From Amyelois transitella (taxonomy: Eukaryota; Arthropoda; Insecta; Lepidoptera; Pyralidae), in the NCBI RefSeq assembly GCF_032362555.1, contig NC_083535.1:3782001-3846000 (forward strand): a stretch of DNA of 64,000 nucleotides, given 5' to 3'. A program made the translations under genes and the position numbers. Of the stretch, positions 1-12,120 are shown one piece after another (positions within the stretch are counted from its first letter, which is position 1; each line of letters opens with the position of its first letter). A model generated the notes under the pieces. That model did no database searches and was not told the origin of the DNA. It saw only the letters and a program-made list of their open reading frames with translations.

Positions 1-399
1 TATTGAGAGTTAAGTTAAAATCACGCAAATAAATCAATTATCATTTCGTAGCACTTTTATAGGAAAAAAATTGTTCTCTATAGCAACAAGTGAACAAAGA
101 GTATTTTTTATACAAAGAACTTAATATTCAGATACATATTAAACTTGTAGCATATAAAATGGGAAAAAAGCGCCGTACCTTAGCGAAGCGCTTTTATAAA
201 AGGCTGAATGAGCGTCAATCTGCCTGTTCCTACCTTACAAATAAGAGGTTGTACAAAGGCTTCAATTATCATGGCCGGATTAGACTAATAAACGTGGGGA
301 TTCTGTGCTGTGTTAAAAGGAAATAGAAAAGCACAGAACGACCAGGTAGGTGCGGATTGCAAATTGTGTTTATTCTGCACTTGAATATTCTCCTAGTTA

Positions 400-500
400 T
401 CATAAAAAAAAATCATGGAGATAAGTTCAGTGGTTTTAACGTGAAAGGCGGACAAAGAAACACACCACAATTTCACTTTTTTAATATTGGTATGGCTGGA
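400..500 (-). mobile_element. Helitron-like repeat fragment
   Basis: The bases around 425-500 match the 5' part of the element at 969-1165 in motif order: a 'GTTCAGTGGTTTTAACGTGA' block followed by a TTTCAC...TTTTTAATATT block. No CTAG end is visible, so this is a truncated copy. Confidence 0.4.
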
Positions 501-968
501 TGTGCTTCAATTAGTATAGTAGGTAAACAAAATTTTACGCGGCATCTGTAAATCATATTTCTGAACTGATAATTTCGCATCATATATATCATCATCATAA
601 GTCTAATAATAATTCATATTATACCAAATCCGGTCAATTTTTAGCTTTTTTGGTCTGGCTGGGGTTGGTGAAACAAATAGGAAACAAACGAACAGATATT
701 TATACTCCGTGGTCATATAAGTCACCTATTTTTAAATACCTTTAGAGAATTTATCAATGTTTTAGTTATGAACATTTCTCAATGCAGGGGGGAACTGGAG
801 AAAAATATTTCAGGTCTGAAAAGCTTATTTTAACTAATACTGGCTGTTGCCTGCGATTTCCTGAGACGTAAAAGTTCTCTGACAATTTCAATATATAACA
901 GCAATTTTTTTTTGCAATTCAAGTACAAGACATCTGTCAGTAACAATTTTATTATATTTATAATTACA

Positions 969-1165
969 CTAGAGGCCGCCCGCGACTTCGTCCGCATGGA
1001 AACCCTATCAATCCCGCGGGAACTCTGGGATAAAAAGTAGCCTATGTGTTATTCTGGGTCTTCAGCTACCTACATACCAAATTTCATGGTAATCGGTTCA
1101 GTAGTTTTTGCGTGAAAGAGTAACAAACATCCATACAAACTTTCGCCTTTATAATAGTAGTAGGA
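969..1165 (-). mobile_element. Non-autonomous Helitron-like element
   Basis: Read on the minus strand, this block starts TCCTACTACTATTATAAA and ends in CTAG after a GC-rich stretch (CGAAGTCGCGGGCGG). The flanks are A at the 5' side and T at the 3' side, the A|TC...CTAG|T arrangement expected for Helitron insertion. There are no inverted repeats and no target duplication. The start is slightly ambiguous because an eight-base step is duplicated (alternative end at 1173). About 197 bp, with no coding capacity. Confidence 0.6.
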
Positions 1166-2421
1166 TAGTAGGATATGTTAGAGTCGACGAAGATGCAACT
1201 TCAAAGCATACATAATGGAAATATGACCGCCAACATTTTTCTTGGAAATGAAAAACCAATGTATATAAAATAAGCTTTGAAAACCCATACGATACATGTA
1301 ACTTTTAGATATAGGTGTATCAAAGGTTTTACCGTTGTGTCAGTAACTCCATGGCTTTGTTTTAGCGTGTTCAGAGGGTTGTGTTATACTGCTTAAGGGC
1401 AGACATTATTCACATTCATTAAATAAATGTAAAGGTGACTGAACGAAAATAATATGACTTTGATTTTTTTTCTGTTCAGTTAGGAAACATGGAAGTGTTA
1501 TTATTAAAAAAAAGGTACAAGGTCCTAAGTGAAAATGTTTTTTGAGAATAAGCAACGCATAAGTGACGTGACGTGTACTCCGTATGACATTTGTATGGCG
1601 TACATATCCTTGCCTGTTATCCTATTAGAATTTTTAATACACAATTAATTTAAATATTTGGTTCTAAAGAAATATATGTTTTTTTGTTACTAAAAATATG
1701 TTTACTTTCATACAACAGACGCATGGAACTCTTCGTGTGAGAACACGACTTACACTTGGTTTTTAAACATTATAATCGTGACAAACGTGTCGGATGGCTT
1801 TTGTTGCCAAAGTTCATTGCCCTAAACACTTCAATCATAACACACTATTTCAGCATCGATTTCTCGATAAAATTCGTCTTTGCCACTAGTAATGTAAATC
1901 TAGATTAAATATACATGTGTTCAGATTTCTATGGTTTTCGCAGAAGTTTAGTATAAGATATTCTAATTAATTTAATAAAGCATAGATGGTGTAAGAAATG
2001 GAGAAAATATTGGTACCCATCTCAGAATATGAGTGGTCCTATCAAAATATGTCAATACGGTTTAATTAATTCATGTAGCCGTGGCCCACCGATTTGTCCC
2101 CCTTACCTTCATCAAATAGAAGATTTCATCACAGTTATACATTTACGAAATCACACCTCAATCCCGTTGGGGAAGACGGAGACTTTGCCACGAAAAATTG
2201 AAATGAGACATCTGAAATCCGAATCCCTGCATACCAAATTCCTTAATAACATTCCAGCCGCCTAGACTGAAAGAAATCGCTACATTGAATAAGTCCGTCA
2301 TTGCAATACATCTTTCCTTGCAACAAAGATAAAACTAAAATTCATACAATGCTTTAATTTTAAAATTTATTATCTTCTTCAATACGTGAGTAGTCTAACG
2401 ATAATTTTATACTTAAATTTT

Positions 2422-2444
2422 GACACCCGCAATATCTGGGTGTC
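2422..2444. repeat. Short perfect hairpin in a GC-rich patch
   Basis: GACACCC at 2422-2428 and GGGTGTC at 2438-2444 form a 7-bp stem around a 9-nt loop. It sits at the start of a GC-richer patch (about 2420-2600) in an AT-rich intron. No gene or known element could be assigned. Confidence 0.3.
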
Positions 2445-2989
2445 ACTGCTACCCCCTTCGGTTTAACCCGGATTCCACGGGTTTCCATGAAAAATATCCG
2501 GGCTACGGGCAAATTTTGTGAAGTTGGACCCAACGAGCAGATATGGCCACGGGAAAAATTATTTGTAACTTAATACTACGGTCCTACGACCTTTTCTACG
2601 CGTCTTAAAAAGACAGTCCCTAATAAAACTCAATATCCCATTACTATATTAATTTATGATCGTATATTATTATTCACTTTAAAATAAAAAAAAATCATTA
2701 CGAAATAGGTCATGAAAATCTCTAAAAAAACTTGTTTTAATTCTAGCAGCCCGAGTGTTATATATTTAAAATTAAATATACATATATCATGAACAAATTG
2801 AATGGTCTCTAACTGAACCCTGGTGTAAGATAAGAAACTATGTAGTTTCAAAATAGCTTGGCCTATAACTAGTGCTAGCGACCTTAGGAACGATTGCGCG
2901 ATCTAAAAATACTCATGCGCTTGCCCATGGCATGTACTGCGACATTCTAACAGCCCCGTTTGCCTTAGCCATATAAAAAATAACAGTTC

Positions 2990-3060
2990 CCGCGACTTCG
3001 TTTACCGTAAAAGTTCACTGACAATCTTTGATCCCCTCTTTTGACACGTTCTCCCCTTTT
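2990..3060. mobile_element. Helitron-like terminal fragment
   Basis: The segment contains 'CCCGCGACTTCGTTTACCG' followed by 'AAAAGTTCACTGACAAT', the same order of blocks seen at about 850-890 and at the CTAG-bearing end of the element at 969-1165. It is degenerate and has no intact CTAG end. Confidence 0.35.
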
Positions 3061-3362
3061 TTCGCAATAAAATTTAGCCTATATTCCTCCGACGAGAACA
3101 TATGTTATTCATTACCAATACAAGTAAAGAGACGTCGAGAGTTGAAGGCTACGCTTTTGCCTGATAACCTGGGGGTCATAAGTTTGAAACTTACATACTC
3201 GTACATAACAATCCTGTGAGGTAACGTAACTATTTTAGTTAAGATTGGACCTGTAGATAGAATATTGTAGACATAGCTGAGCACTTCCCGATTTTAGAAT
3301 ATAATTAGGATATCGAAAAAGGCGACTTATGGAAAGGTTTAAATACTTAGAATTCTTTGACA

Positions 3363-3510
3363 ATAGGCTAGCAACCTGCCACTACAGGTTTATATCTCAA
3401 TTACATCATTAGGTAAGTCATACAGCTAAACGTGGCTTTCAGTCTTTTCAAAACTATTGGCCTTTCTACCCCGCAAGGGATATAGACGTGATTGGATATA
3501 CATATTTATC
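3363..3510 (-). repeat. Dispersed 'TTGCGGGGTAGA' repeat, truncated copy
   Basis: The minus strand carries the order seen in all copies of this family: CGTCTATATCCCTTGCGGGGTAGA, then a GACTGAAAG block, a CACGTT(T)AGCT block, and the AATTGAGAT...GTGACAGGTTGCTAGCC block. The longest copy in the window is at 31220-31481. Confidence 0.6.
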
Positions 3511-3833
3511 ATTGCAGATGGATTCTCCCCCTCTCCGTAGTCTCATATGATGTGTGACATTTGACAATTCAACGCAATAACGTCTGCCACAGATATTTTT
3601 GTCCGCAAATGTGTGCGTGGTCCCCTGGTTTTTCTAGTCTACTTACAAGTCCATCGTTTTCAGGAAATTTAACATACTGCAGAAAAGGGAATATACATAT
3701 ATGTTTCCCGTGAAATTATCATCTTTGTTACATTAAGCCAACGTGTCTTTCGAATTTAGTACCATTGAGTCTACCCTGTAAGGAATAGAAATGCATTTTC
3801 ATCTTTGTGAAAAAATATGTATAGGGCACTTAC

Positions 3834-3882
3834 TTGTGGTTTCTTCAGAGTCATCTGAAATATCCGATTTATCTTCAATTTT
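3834..3882 (-). CDS. Exon 2 (49 nt) of the left-edge gene, acidic linker
   Basis: On the minus strand a TTTTGTTTCAG acceptor is followed by 49 open bases and a strong GTAAGT donor (3828-3833). The translation is KIEDKSDISDDSEETT plus one base. It joins in frame 0 to the exon at 7136-7255. The leading Lys-Ile-Glu-Asp matches what I know of KChIP (Kv channel-interacting, EF-hand) proteins, whose shared region starts with KIED right after the variable first exon, but the acidic remainder is not diagnostic. The rest of the gene must lie beyond the left edge. Finding EF-hand exons upstream in the contig would settle identity; their absence would leave this an unknown acidic protein. Confidence 0.55.
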
Positions 3883-3934
3883 CTGAAACAAAACAAACGT
3901 ATTTCAATTAATCATAAATTAAACACAAAATGGT

Positions 3935-4150
3935 TATTAGGCATTGCAAGAACGTCTGCGGCTACGTCCACGTAATAATCTTTCTCATCTGGGAAATTCT
4001 CTCTCGGTGCCCCTGGATTAAGACTACATTAGGAACTTACATGCCAAATTACAAATCTCTAGACGTAGCTGTTTTAACATGCTGTGCGTTTATATCAGTC
4101 AATCAGTCGGTCAGCATTTCTTATATTCATCAAGATTTAAACATTATATA
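3935..4150. repeat. Dispersed repeat fragment (CAGTCAGTCAGTC type)
   Basis: The block 'ATGCCAAATTACAAATCTCT AGACGTAGCTGTTTT' followed by a CAGTCAATCAGTCGGTCAGC run is the tail region of a very common lepidopteran element. The copy is diverged. No ends were located. Confidence 0.35.
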
Positions 4151-6398
4151 AACAATAACATGCACAAAGCGAGGCAATAGAATAGTGATCAGTTGACATT
4201 ATAATAAACCACTTTAGCCGGAGTGAGGTAGGTCAATGCTGCAGTTTAAAGAAATTACTGTAATTTGAGTTACAATGGGTCATGCCGCGAACCACCTGGC
4301 ACACAGACTGCATAGGCGATACACGTATTGTGTGTATGTGAACGCTCCTTTATGTGTGTTTTATATGCATTTGCTATTTAACCTGGACAGTAACAGGATT
4401 TTAACAGGTAACATATATAATCCCTAAACGTATCTGTGTTTTCAGATGTTTACAGCTTAGGGATTGTCAAGGCACGAGTAAATACTTGGCATTAACTCTT
4501 TTAGCGAGATATACTCAAAGACAAGCTTCCGGTGAAAATGGGAACTTACGAAGATAGAGAAAGAGTGCATTAATTATAATAAACTATTAAGTTTACTTAA
4601 AAAGTTGACCACAGTTTTTGCACCTTTTTAATTGGAAAACCGAGTATGTTTGTTACCAATCTCCCTGATAGGAAAAACAAGAAGAGGACTAAAGTAGTAC
4701 AATTAATCTCAAATAATATTCCTCATGCCTTTAAAATCCCTTAAGTTTAGACATCAAGGGCCAGAGATGCGGGGAAGGATTTCCAAAGCGAGGCAGTTCG
4801 CATAATCAAAACGGAAAAGATGACAAAATCCATTAGTTTTTGAGGGAAAGTTTTATATCTGCCGGCAATTCACCCAAGGGAAAGTGGGTCTCCCGGCACC
4901 TCGTTTGCTAGGCTACCCTCTTTTTAGTAAGAAGGTTAGGTGGTGATAGGTTTTAATTTGCGGCGCAGCCTTCTTGCCATGTAAAGGTTCACTAGATTGC
5001 ACTGAATTGTACCATGATGCCTTCTGGCTCCACGGGCGACTCTTAATATTGTGGGTGACCAGTTAATTGCTGACCCTTTCTGAGAGAGCGGAGCGGACCC
5101 TTGCTGACCCTTTCTTCTTTTCTCCCTGCCCACGCCATGTCATCCGAAGATAGAGAGATGGAAAAGGGATTGTATTGTCTAAACCAGTGATAGGATTGGT
5201 ACAGTGAACCGAGCCTGATTTTTATGTACATATTTTTTTGGTAACAATAATTCTTTCAAACATTCAAAAACTAAATGAAAAATGTAATATTGGAGATTAA
5301 CGAAACCAATGTATGACGAGCTTACAATAGTATGATGGAATGGTTAAATATGGGGTCAGTTTAGATTGGACGTTTCTCAGGCCACACAACGCACAGCTGT
5401 CATGGAAAGCTTAAAATTGGTACATTGGTTTTTGGAAAGTATAAGCAATGTTCACTTTTAGTGATAAAAAATCTAGAATACTAATAGGAACCGGTAATTT
5501 GCCCGTTCAAGCGTTAGACATTGTAGGCAAAATCTTTTCCATATCTCTCTCTACAAAGGTTTATGAAGAATTAGATGAACATGCTTCAATTAATGACAAC
5601 GAAATTAGGAAAGAAAATTCTAACTATTTAGTTAAATGACAATTTAGAAAAATCTGATAATTTGTCTTTTATCCAATATTTGGTTTGGGCTAGATATCAA
5701 AGATTAACTTTGATATAAGGGAATAAAAATAATAATTTAATGCTGTATGTATAACTAAGTACCTATTCATTTTTAAATAACATTGTATTTTTTCAGTAAA
5801 TTAATAAATCAAAAGATGAATTGGTTCGTTAAAGTATTAAGTATTTAGGTTCTTAATTAATAATTGTTAGTTATATCATAAACCATCTTATCTTTAAATT
5901 TTCATTTACATGTAAAGAACTTGAACATTAGAAAGAAATAAATATAACATTAGAAATTATAGAAAGTAAGCACAATAAAACAGCTTTGGGTGATGTCAAT
6001 TGTCAAAGTTTGCATGACTGCAAAGCTGAATGTTACATTACATATTTTTTTGAAGTATGGCATACATATCTCTCATTTTTTCATTTATTATGTTTATACT
6101 TTATCTATAGGTATTATTTTAATTTGTAGAAATAATAATAAAGCTTTTTTACTTTCAATTTATTTGAAGTAAAAATAATGTTTTTTGACAGCCTGTTCTA
6201 CGCACTTTGGTATATGTAGCTTGAATATTTCTCTACTTATATAAGTAGGTATTAAATAAATAAATTGGTAAGTGTTGTTGTGTAAGTATCTTATAACCCT
6301 CAACTATGTAATTAATGTTCAATTTGTTCTGTTTATATGCTGAATATAGCATCATTTTGTAGTAATTGAGTATTTCACTCATTTACATTAAAATGTGC

Positions 6399-6420
6399 GT
6401 TTTGTGTGTGTGTGTGTGCG
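6399..6420. repeat. (TG)n microsatellite
   Basis: A run of alternating T and G with one GC interruption lies in intron 1 of the left-edge gene. Confidence 0.8.
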
Positions 6421-7135
6421 TGCAATTATTAGTTTACCCAGCTAAAGTAAAATTTACAAGTAAGATTAATGCCTAAAACAAACAATTCAAGTATTCTTAT
6501 GTACCTATATTATAAAACACACTATTTAATAAAAATGTTTTTTGAGTAAAATTTACTCAATCTCGTTAAATAGTTGTTTGATATAATTTCTATTGATGCG
6601 ACTTAACTATCTAGACTTAAATTGCATCAAATTACTTAGAAAATTCAAATAGCAAATTAATAAAACATTATAATTAACATATCATTGTAGAAATCATGAG
6701 TGATTTCAATTGTCTTCAGATTTTATCAAGACAAGATGTAATTTTGTAATAACTAATTATTACAAAATTATAACAGAACTCGACCAAAACATGTAACCAA
6801 AATGAAATCAGCAATCAATTGGCAACATCAAGTGAAATTTAACTTTCACTTTGCTAATACTGCATGCAAAGTACAAACTATTAAAGAATTTTATAAAAGT
6901 TGTCATAAATGCTCACAATCATATTCATAATTTAGAAATGGTTTGTTTTGTTTTAAGATCGTGTATACTTCACAAAGTAGCAAAATAGTAAGATATTGCG
7001 GCCTACATCACGACACTACTGCTCTAGGTGCGACGTAAATAACACCCAAATTAGGCAATTTGATGAATGAATGGCACATGCAAACATAAATTCAGCTGTA
7101 GTAAATCAACAAAGCATTCTATAGAAGTTGTTTAC

Positions 7136-7255
7136 CAGGGTGTCTTGGTCTCCCAGCTCCCGGTAGTAGGATTCACTGCTCCCTCTCCGGCTGCCTACAC
7201 ACATGGCACGCCGTAAGAGTCCGGACAATATAGAGCAGAATCCACATTGTTGCAT
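7136..7255 (-). CDS. First coding exon, possible KChIP-like calcium sensor
   Basis: Forty codons start with [18 protein letters not shown] and end [13 protein letters not shown] at a CTG|GTAAAC donor. The start is fixed by an in-frame TAA seven codons upstream of the ATG at 7253-7255; a second in-frame Met lies at codon 18. Codons 4 and 7 are cysteines in a hydrophobic setting followed by two arginines, which could be a palmitoylated membrane-binding head. Phase 0 joins exactly to the KIED exon at 3834-3882. KChIP genes use several alternative lipidated first exons before KIED, which fits, but no EF hand is in the window. Alternatives are any membrane-associated signalling protein. The upstream 350 bases are GC-rich and CpG-bearing, unlike the surroundings, and are probably the promoter and 5' leader. 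Confidence 0.5.
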
Positions 7256-7640
7256 AGTTCTATATTTTTGTTAATTGTCTAAGTGCAGAGAAAGCCGCTG
7301 AGAGCGACACGATGAAAGATTTTTGTCATCACCCCGATAAAACCATTTTATTTCAGTCCGTAACTCGTATTTTGGTGCGTGAAATCGCGATGGAACGCGT
7401 GGCGCGCTTAGCGCGGCTCCAAAGGAATCATGATCACATCGATCCCATTATTGACGTCCGAATTTATTACAATTGCTGTAAGAACACTTGTTAATAGAAC
7501 AAATACCGATAGCTGAAAGACAACTACAAGAAACGGACGAACGATACGTCAAACGGCCATCGGCCGACAGGCTTGCCTGTTACCTACTCCTAGGCGCCCA
7601 CCCGCTCGACTATCACTGGGGCTTTGCCCAAAAAGGAGCA
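7256..7640 (-). promoter_or_regulatory. GC-rich 5' flank of the left-edge gene
   Basis: The region just upstream of the first exon is clearly richer in G+C and CpG (for example GGAACGCGTGGCGCGC near 7393) than the flanking intron and intergenic DNA. That is typical of a promoter plus 5' leader. I could not place a TATA box or initiator, so the start of transcription is not assigned. Confidence 0.35.
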
Positions 7641-7895
7641 AGTATGATTTTCTCTATATGAAAGTTGATATGGCATTGTTATGTTTGTAAAAAGGCCGAC
7701 TCAAATTTTATTGAAGTGTAAATGTGTTAATTCCCCTTCTAAGCATTACTTGCTGAATCGATTTTGATGAATTTTACGTAACTAGTTGTTTGCTGCAAAC
7801 TTTAACCCATGATTATTTAAACACCTCCAATATTGAAAAGTACCTATAATAAATATAAAAGTATCTAAAAGACCGGCTAAATGTAGGCCACATTT

Positions 7896-7935
7896 TCTTT
7901 TCAAGACTCTGTCTTCCCCGCAAGGGATATTGATA
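7896..7935 (-). repeat. Dispersed 'TTGCGGGGTAGA' repeat, short fragment
   Basis: Only the terminal block remains: CTTTTCAAGACTCTGTC followed by CCCCGCAAGGGATAT. Confidence 0.45.
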
Positions 7936-9285
7936 TGATTTTAATAATACGTATGTACAAACATAAATACATTACAAAAATTTCTTTGCTCCAAATTGAT
8001 TCAGCTTAGACAATTAAATTTTTACTTGGGCAACGGCATTGAATGCTACATCATACCATTAAAAAAACAGGATGACATGAATGTAAAAAATTAGTTGCCC
8101 CTTTTTGCTTGTTGAACTCTTGCATCAACCAATAGGAAACATGCTTCTTTGGGGAGCCTTGTAACGTGTTGCCATTGTATGAAATTTAATTTACCGTTTC
8201 GTGGCATTCGGCTTCATAGTTTTTTTCTGTATCAGATCGAAACCAGGGATTTGAAAACTGATCGCTCGCGAACTCAGCCACCGCGTGAATTAGTTACAGT
8301 GCTGAAGTTAATTAAATCTTTGAAGCCGGTTTTTTTATTATTATTAATTATTTGCTCGAATATTATCACTAAACAGACTACTTAGGATTAATTACTTGAT
8401 TACTTCTTAGGATTTTTATTATTAATACTCTACAAGATAAAACTTTGTACTTTACTGCCTAATCAAATGATATTAATTTGCCTACAAAATAATATTACCC
8501 GTTTTTATTATGGCAATAATATCAAGTTATGTCAATGTTATTCTAAATGTCGTTGCGTCAATTTGCTTGACATTGAGTTGAGTGAGAAACCCGCACCGCT
8601 TCCTGGTGACTGGCATAGAGGCTGGAATAGGCAAGGGACGTTCCACACCATGCGCGGATATCAAACATTTTATAATAATATCTGTGGTGTACGTATATTA
8701 TAGTTTTCTTTATGTCTCTTGATTACCAAGGTTAAATATTATACGTCATTCTCAACGTGGTAGGAGATAGAGACTACACTTACCGACGACGTTACGTTAT
8801 AAGTCAGACTTATCTACCTAAGTCAAAATCGTATACTTCACAAAAATTATTTTTATTCGACATCAAAGAGAAGATTTTCAATTCGACTGTATTTTTTATG
8901 TAGCGGCCTATCTGGCATTTAAAATCCAATTTAAAAAAAATATTTTCAATAGAGTAGATAGTGTCTGATTGATTAAAATTAGGTTAAAGTGTGGTCATAA
9001 ATTCCAGGAAATAGGTACCTCAAACATAAACAGAATTACCTCTGTTTTTGTAAGTGCATATGTTACGACATATCTTCGGTATTTATAATCCGATTTGAAA
9101 ATTTTTTATTGCATTCAAAAGAGTAGTGTCCGTGTAGTCCCATAGAAATTGATTTTGAAAGGTCTGGTCAAATTGTCGAAGATATTCCAGGGGCACCCTT
9201 GAAACATCCATGTAATTCAGATAATATGCAATAATGGTGTATTTGGCAAATGCCTCACAAGGAGACAGGAAGACCATTTTACTTA

Positions 9286-9325
9286 GTTTTACTAGTCACT
9301 TATTTAAATAAGTGACTAGTAAAAC
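9286..9325. repeat. Perfect 40-bp palindrome
   Basis: Twenty bases from 9286 (GTTTTACTAGTCACTTATTT) are followed directly by their exact reverse complement up to 9325, with no spacer. Next to it lies a GGTAGGTACC-rich stretch and a 'TTTTGGAGTCGG' block (about 9360-9440) typical of moth repeats. Confidence 0.85.
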
Positions 9326-10185
9326 CAGTATAGTTAACAGCGTATTAAAAGCTAGCATTAAGCGATAAGTTGGCTGGTAGGTACCTACCTAACCTACCAA
9401 CATTTTGGAGTCGGTGTAATGATGTAGGTGGTTTAGGTACCAACCCACCAATCGCCTTGGTACGACCAATTAATTTTCAATTATTTTTAAGCTTTTTTGG
9501 TTTTTTTTTTGGTTCATATTAGTTTTTTTTTAAATTATTTCTATATCTTCATTTACTAACCTATTTAAGTTGGTGAGAAAGAAATTTAAAAAATAAAGTT
9601 ATAGTATCTATGTAGGGGTATTAGACTGGTAGGTAATTGATATAAAAATATGTGGCGTTCCAATTGTGTACCCCTTGGATTTAACTTCAAATACCTTTGA
9701 GCTAAGGCTGTATTCATTCAATTAGTTTTTAAGAGTATTTATTGGAATAAAATTGTTTTCACTAAAATTAAGTCCCCATGCGCCACTGTTGATTCGAAAA
9801 CACGAGTGCAAAATGAAAAATGTGAGTACAATGAAACACTGACTTGTCTAGCTGTTAATGAAGTAGGTAAACGTATCGACTATGATTTCTTCTCTTTCAC
9901 CCTTTAATACAATGGTGTCTGCATACAGGCCCACGTTCTTATGAAACAGGATGGAATAGGTTGTAAATGACGCAAAGTTCACCTCTGTCTACCTTTTTCC
10001 TTCTATATCTTATATATACCTATATAGAGTTAAGTAAGTATGTAGGAACATCTCTGACGGGATAGTCAGAAACAACATTCTTTTTTTCTTCCTGGCTTTT
10101 AATCCCAGTTGTATGCTTATCACTATAAAGAAGCCCGGGGTATTTCTATGACCATGGATCCTAGATTGGTGAATTAAGTTTTTAT

Positions 10186-10300
10186 ACGAAGCGACTTCCA
10201 TCTTAGCTCCGCAACCTTTGCAGGTAAACTAATAGGTGACCTGAATGTGCAGGTTATTCCACGATGTTTTCCCTCACCGTAAGAGCATCGGTTAGTGTTC
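10186..10300 (-). mobile_element. tRNA-derived SINE fragment (family B)
   Basis: The segment shares 'CGCAACCTTTGCAGGTAAAC', 'CTGAATGTGCAGGTT' and 'CCTCACCGTAAGAGCATCGG' with the longer copy at 29578-29845. The tRNA-like head, which lies at the far end on the minus strand, is missing here. Confidence 0.6.
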
Positions 10301-10379
10301 TAATTAAAGTAATTTTAACGTCTAGCTGTGTATATCTCTTGGTCTACGAGGTAAAACCGTGTTCATTCCAATGTCTTAG

Positions 10380-10490
10380 TTATTGTATATGTTGATAAAA
10401 ATCTGTTCAGTAGTTTTGAAATCCGGTCAGTGAAAAAATAACGCACACACATCTGTCCATACATCATTATTAGGATGTATATGTATGAGA
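10380..10490 (-). mobile_element. Helitron-like repeat fragment
   Basis: It contains 'GTTCAGTAGTTTTG' followed about 40 bases later by ACACACATCTGTCCATACA and ATTATTAGGATG. This is the same order of blocks as the 5' part of the element at 969-1165. The 3' CTAG end is absent. Confidence 0.45.
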
Positions 10491-10993
10491 GGGTGCGCGT
10501 CCAATCTGTACCTACTATACGTAACAATATTCTGTGCCTCAAAACTCATTACTATGCTAGAGCTACACTAAATACATTATCTATGTAAGACGTAATGTTA
10601 TTATAATTTACGACAAAAAACCAGGTCGAGGTGAGACCTACGCAGGGCTGCCGAAGCCTGGTATTGCCTGCAGATTTGCTTACATTTTACAGGGTTTTAT
10701 GTAGGTTGGGCTCTACTTAACCTTTCTATCGAGGTTCAATTGTTTTTCGATTGGCGGACTTTGACAGGAGTAATTGGAATCCGTCTCATTTAATTGGAAG
10801 ATTCCAAAACCTAATTTATTTAATTTTGGATCATGGGTATAGGCGCAACAGGGGCTGCTCACCGGAGAGGTAAGGACGCAACTGTAAAAATGAGATGATA
10901 AGTCATATGCCATAAGGTGCCTTCGACTATATAAAAATCCGTCAAACAAGACTAGCGAGGGATGAAAAACACTTGTTTTATAACCAAAATTGT

Positions 10994-11035
10994 CAAAAAA
11001 ATCTTAAAAGGAGCCCTCCTTTTAAGATTTTTTTG
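10994..11035. repeat. Hairpin with 20-bp perfect arms
   Basis: The arms 10994-11013 and 11016-11035 are exact reverse complements around a 2-nt loop. The sequence is A/T-tailed with a GGAG/CTCC core. No flanking duplication was found. Confidence 0.85.
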
Positions 11036-11242
11036 GCGACCAAAACACGGAAAAATTTGATCTCTCCTAAATAAGAAACCAGGTTTACCTTAACGTCAGT
11101 CTTGGCTTTGTCGAAGTTATTAATCTAGGTCTAAGATGAGATTCCTCTATTTTTAGGCTATTACTGCTGCTGTTAGTATTGCAGTCCCGGTGGGGTTAGA
11201 TTTTCAAGCCTTTCTTTAATTTTAGGCATGGAAATTTTACAT

Positions 11243-11363
11243 GAAGAGAGAGAATGTCGATAAAGCAAAGGAAGTATGCAGAAATCGTGGCAAATGGAAA
11301 GATATAGTCTCAGTCTCCCCTCTGGGAAATAGGCGTGATTTTATGTATATAAGTATGAAATTT
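11243..11363 (+). pseudogene. Non-LTR retrotransposon 3' end, degenerate
   Basis: Frame translation gives NVDKAKEVCRNRGKWKDI, then SVSPLG, then a stop, followed by ATTTTATGTAT. This is the C-terminal tail seen in the longer copies at 18366-18627 and 60208-60530. Upstream coding sequence is gone. Confidence 0.55.
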
Positions 11364-12120
11364 TACCTTATTTATGTCTATTTACGAATTTTGATAATAA
11401 TCAGGGCACTCCGTCGGAATCTTATCGGAACAAAAGGCTTCAAGAGCAATTTGCCTTAATAAAGTCTGTATATATGTAGCTTCGCTGAATTTTTTGCTAC
11501 AGATACTATTATACTCACATAGAATTTTTAAGTCACGGCAGGTATTAGGTATACCTTCATTCTTGGTTTTGATGCCCACTTGCCAACCCTAGTCCCTTTT
11601 AGTCCATGACTTGGTTAATATATTTATAAGAAATAGCATATTTTAATCATAATGTGTAAAGATTTCTCCAATGCCGGTGGGATACTTTACAGAATAGCCG
11701 TTGGTTACAACTGGCCTCGCATTTTATGGCCTGTTACTATCAATGTTGCACAAACATATACACTTACTAGTGTTTTGTTAATAGGTACTATTCACTATTC
11801 AAGTAAGCACACTTTTAGTACATATTATGTACTTCTAATCATTTTATTCTCTTTTATTTGGGTTTCGTATATAAAAGGTAAAAACGGGACCCCATTACTA
11901 AACTTCCGCTGTCCGTCTGTCTAACTGTCAGTCTTCAGGCTAAATCTCATAAACTGTGATAGCTGATATTTTTTTATTATGTATCCGATTTTTTCCAAGA
12001 TCGAACGACTAAGCTAAAATATTTTTTTCTGAAAATTCTTACGGAAACGTTAATTATAAAAAAAAATAAAAAAATATTACTTTATTGTTATTATATTATT
12101 ACTTTTATTAAAAATTACTA

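Larger units (their letters stand above)
1..3833. other. Intron or flank of the left-edge gene, repeat-bearing
   Basis: No exon could be supported here. The stretch lies downstream of the 49-nt exon at 3834-3882 on the minus strand, so it is probably intron of that gene. It holds Helitron-like pieces (about 400-500, 969-1165 and 2990-3060), a copy of the TATCCCTTGCGGGG repeat (3363-3510) and a GC-rich patch with a hairpin at 2422-2444. The short open frames inside it have no splice or domain support. Confidence 0.5.
3883..7135 (-). other. Intron 1 of the left-edge gene
   Basis: This 3.25-kb intron is bounded by a GTAAAC donor (7130-7135) and a TTTCAG acceptor. It contains a degenerate Helitron-type fragment (about 3935-4150), a GC-richer segment of unknown origin at 4860-5225 with a duplicated GCTGACCCTTTCT motif, and a (TG)n run at about 6399-6420. 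Otherwise it is plain AT-rich sequence. Confidence 0.45.

Noticed and set aside
4860..5230. A gene or LTR fragment in intron 1 of the left-edge gene
   Set aside because: The segment is GC-richer and its frames look repeat-like, but I could match it to no family.
8205..8300. tRNA-like SINE head on the minus strand
   Set aside because: A B-box-like TTTTCAAATCCC is present but the A-box region is too weak and no body of a known family follows.
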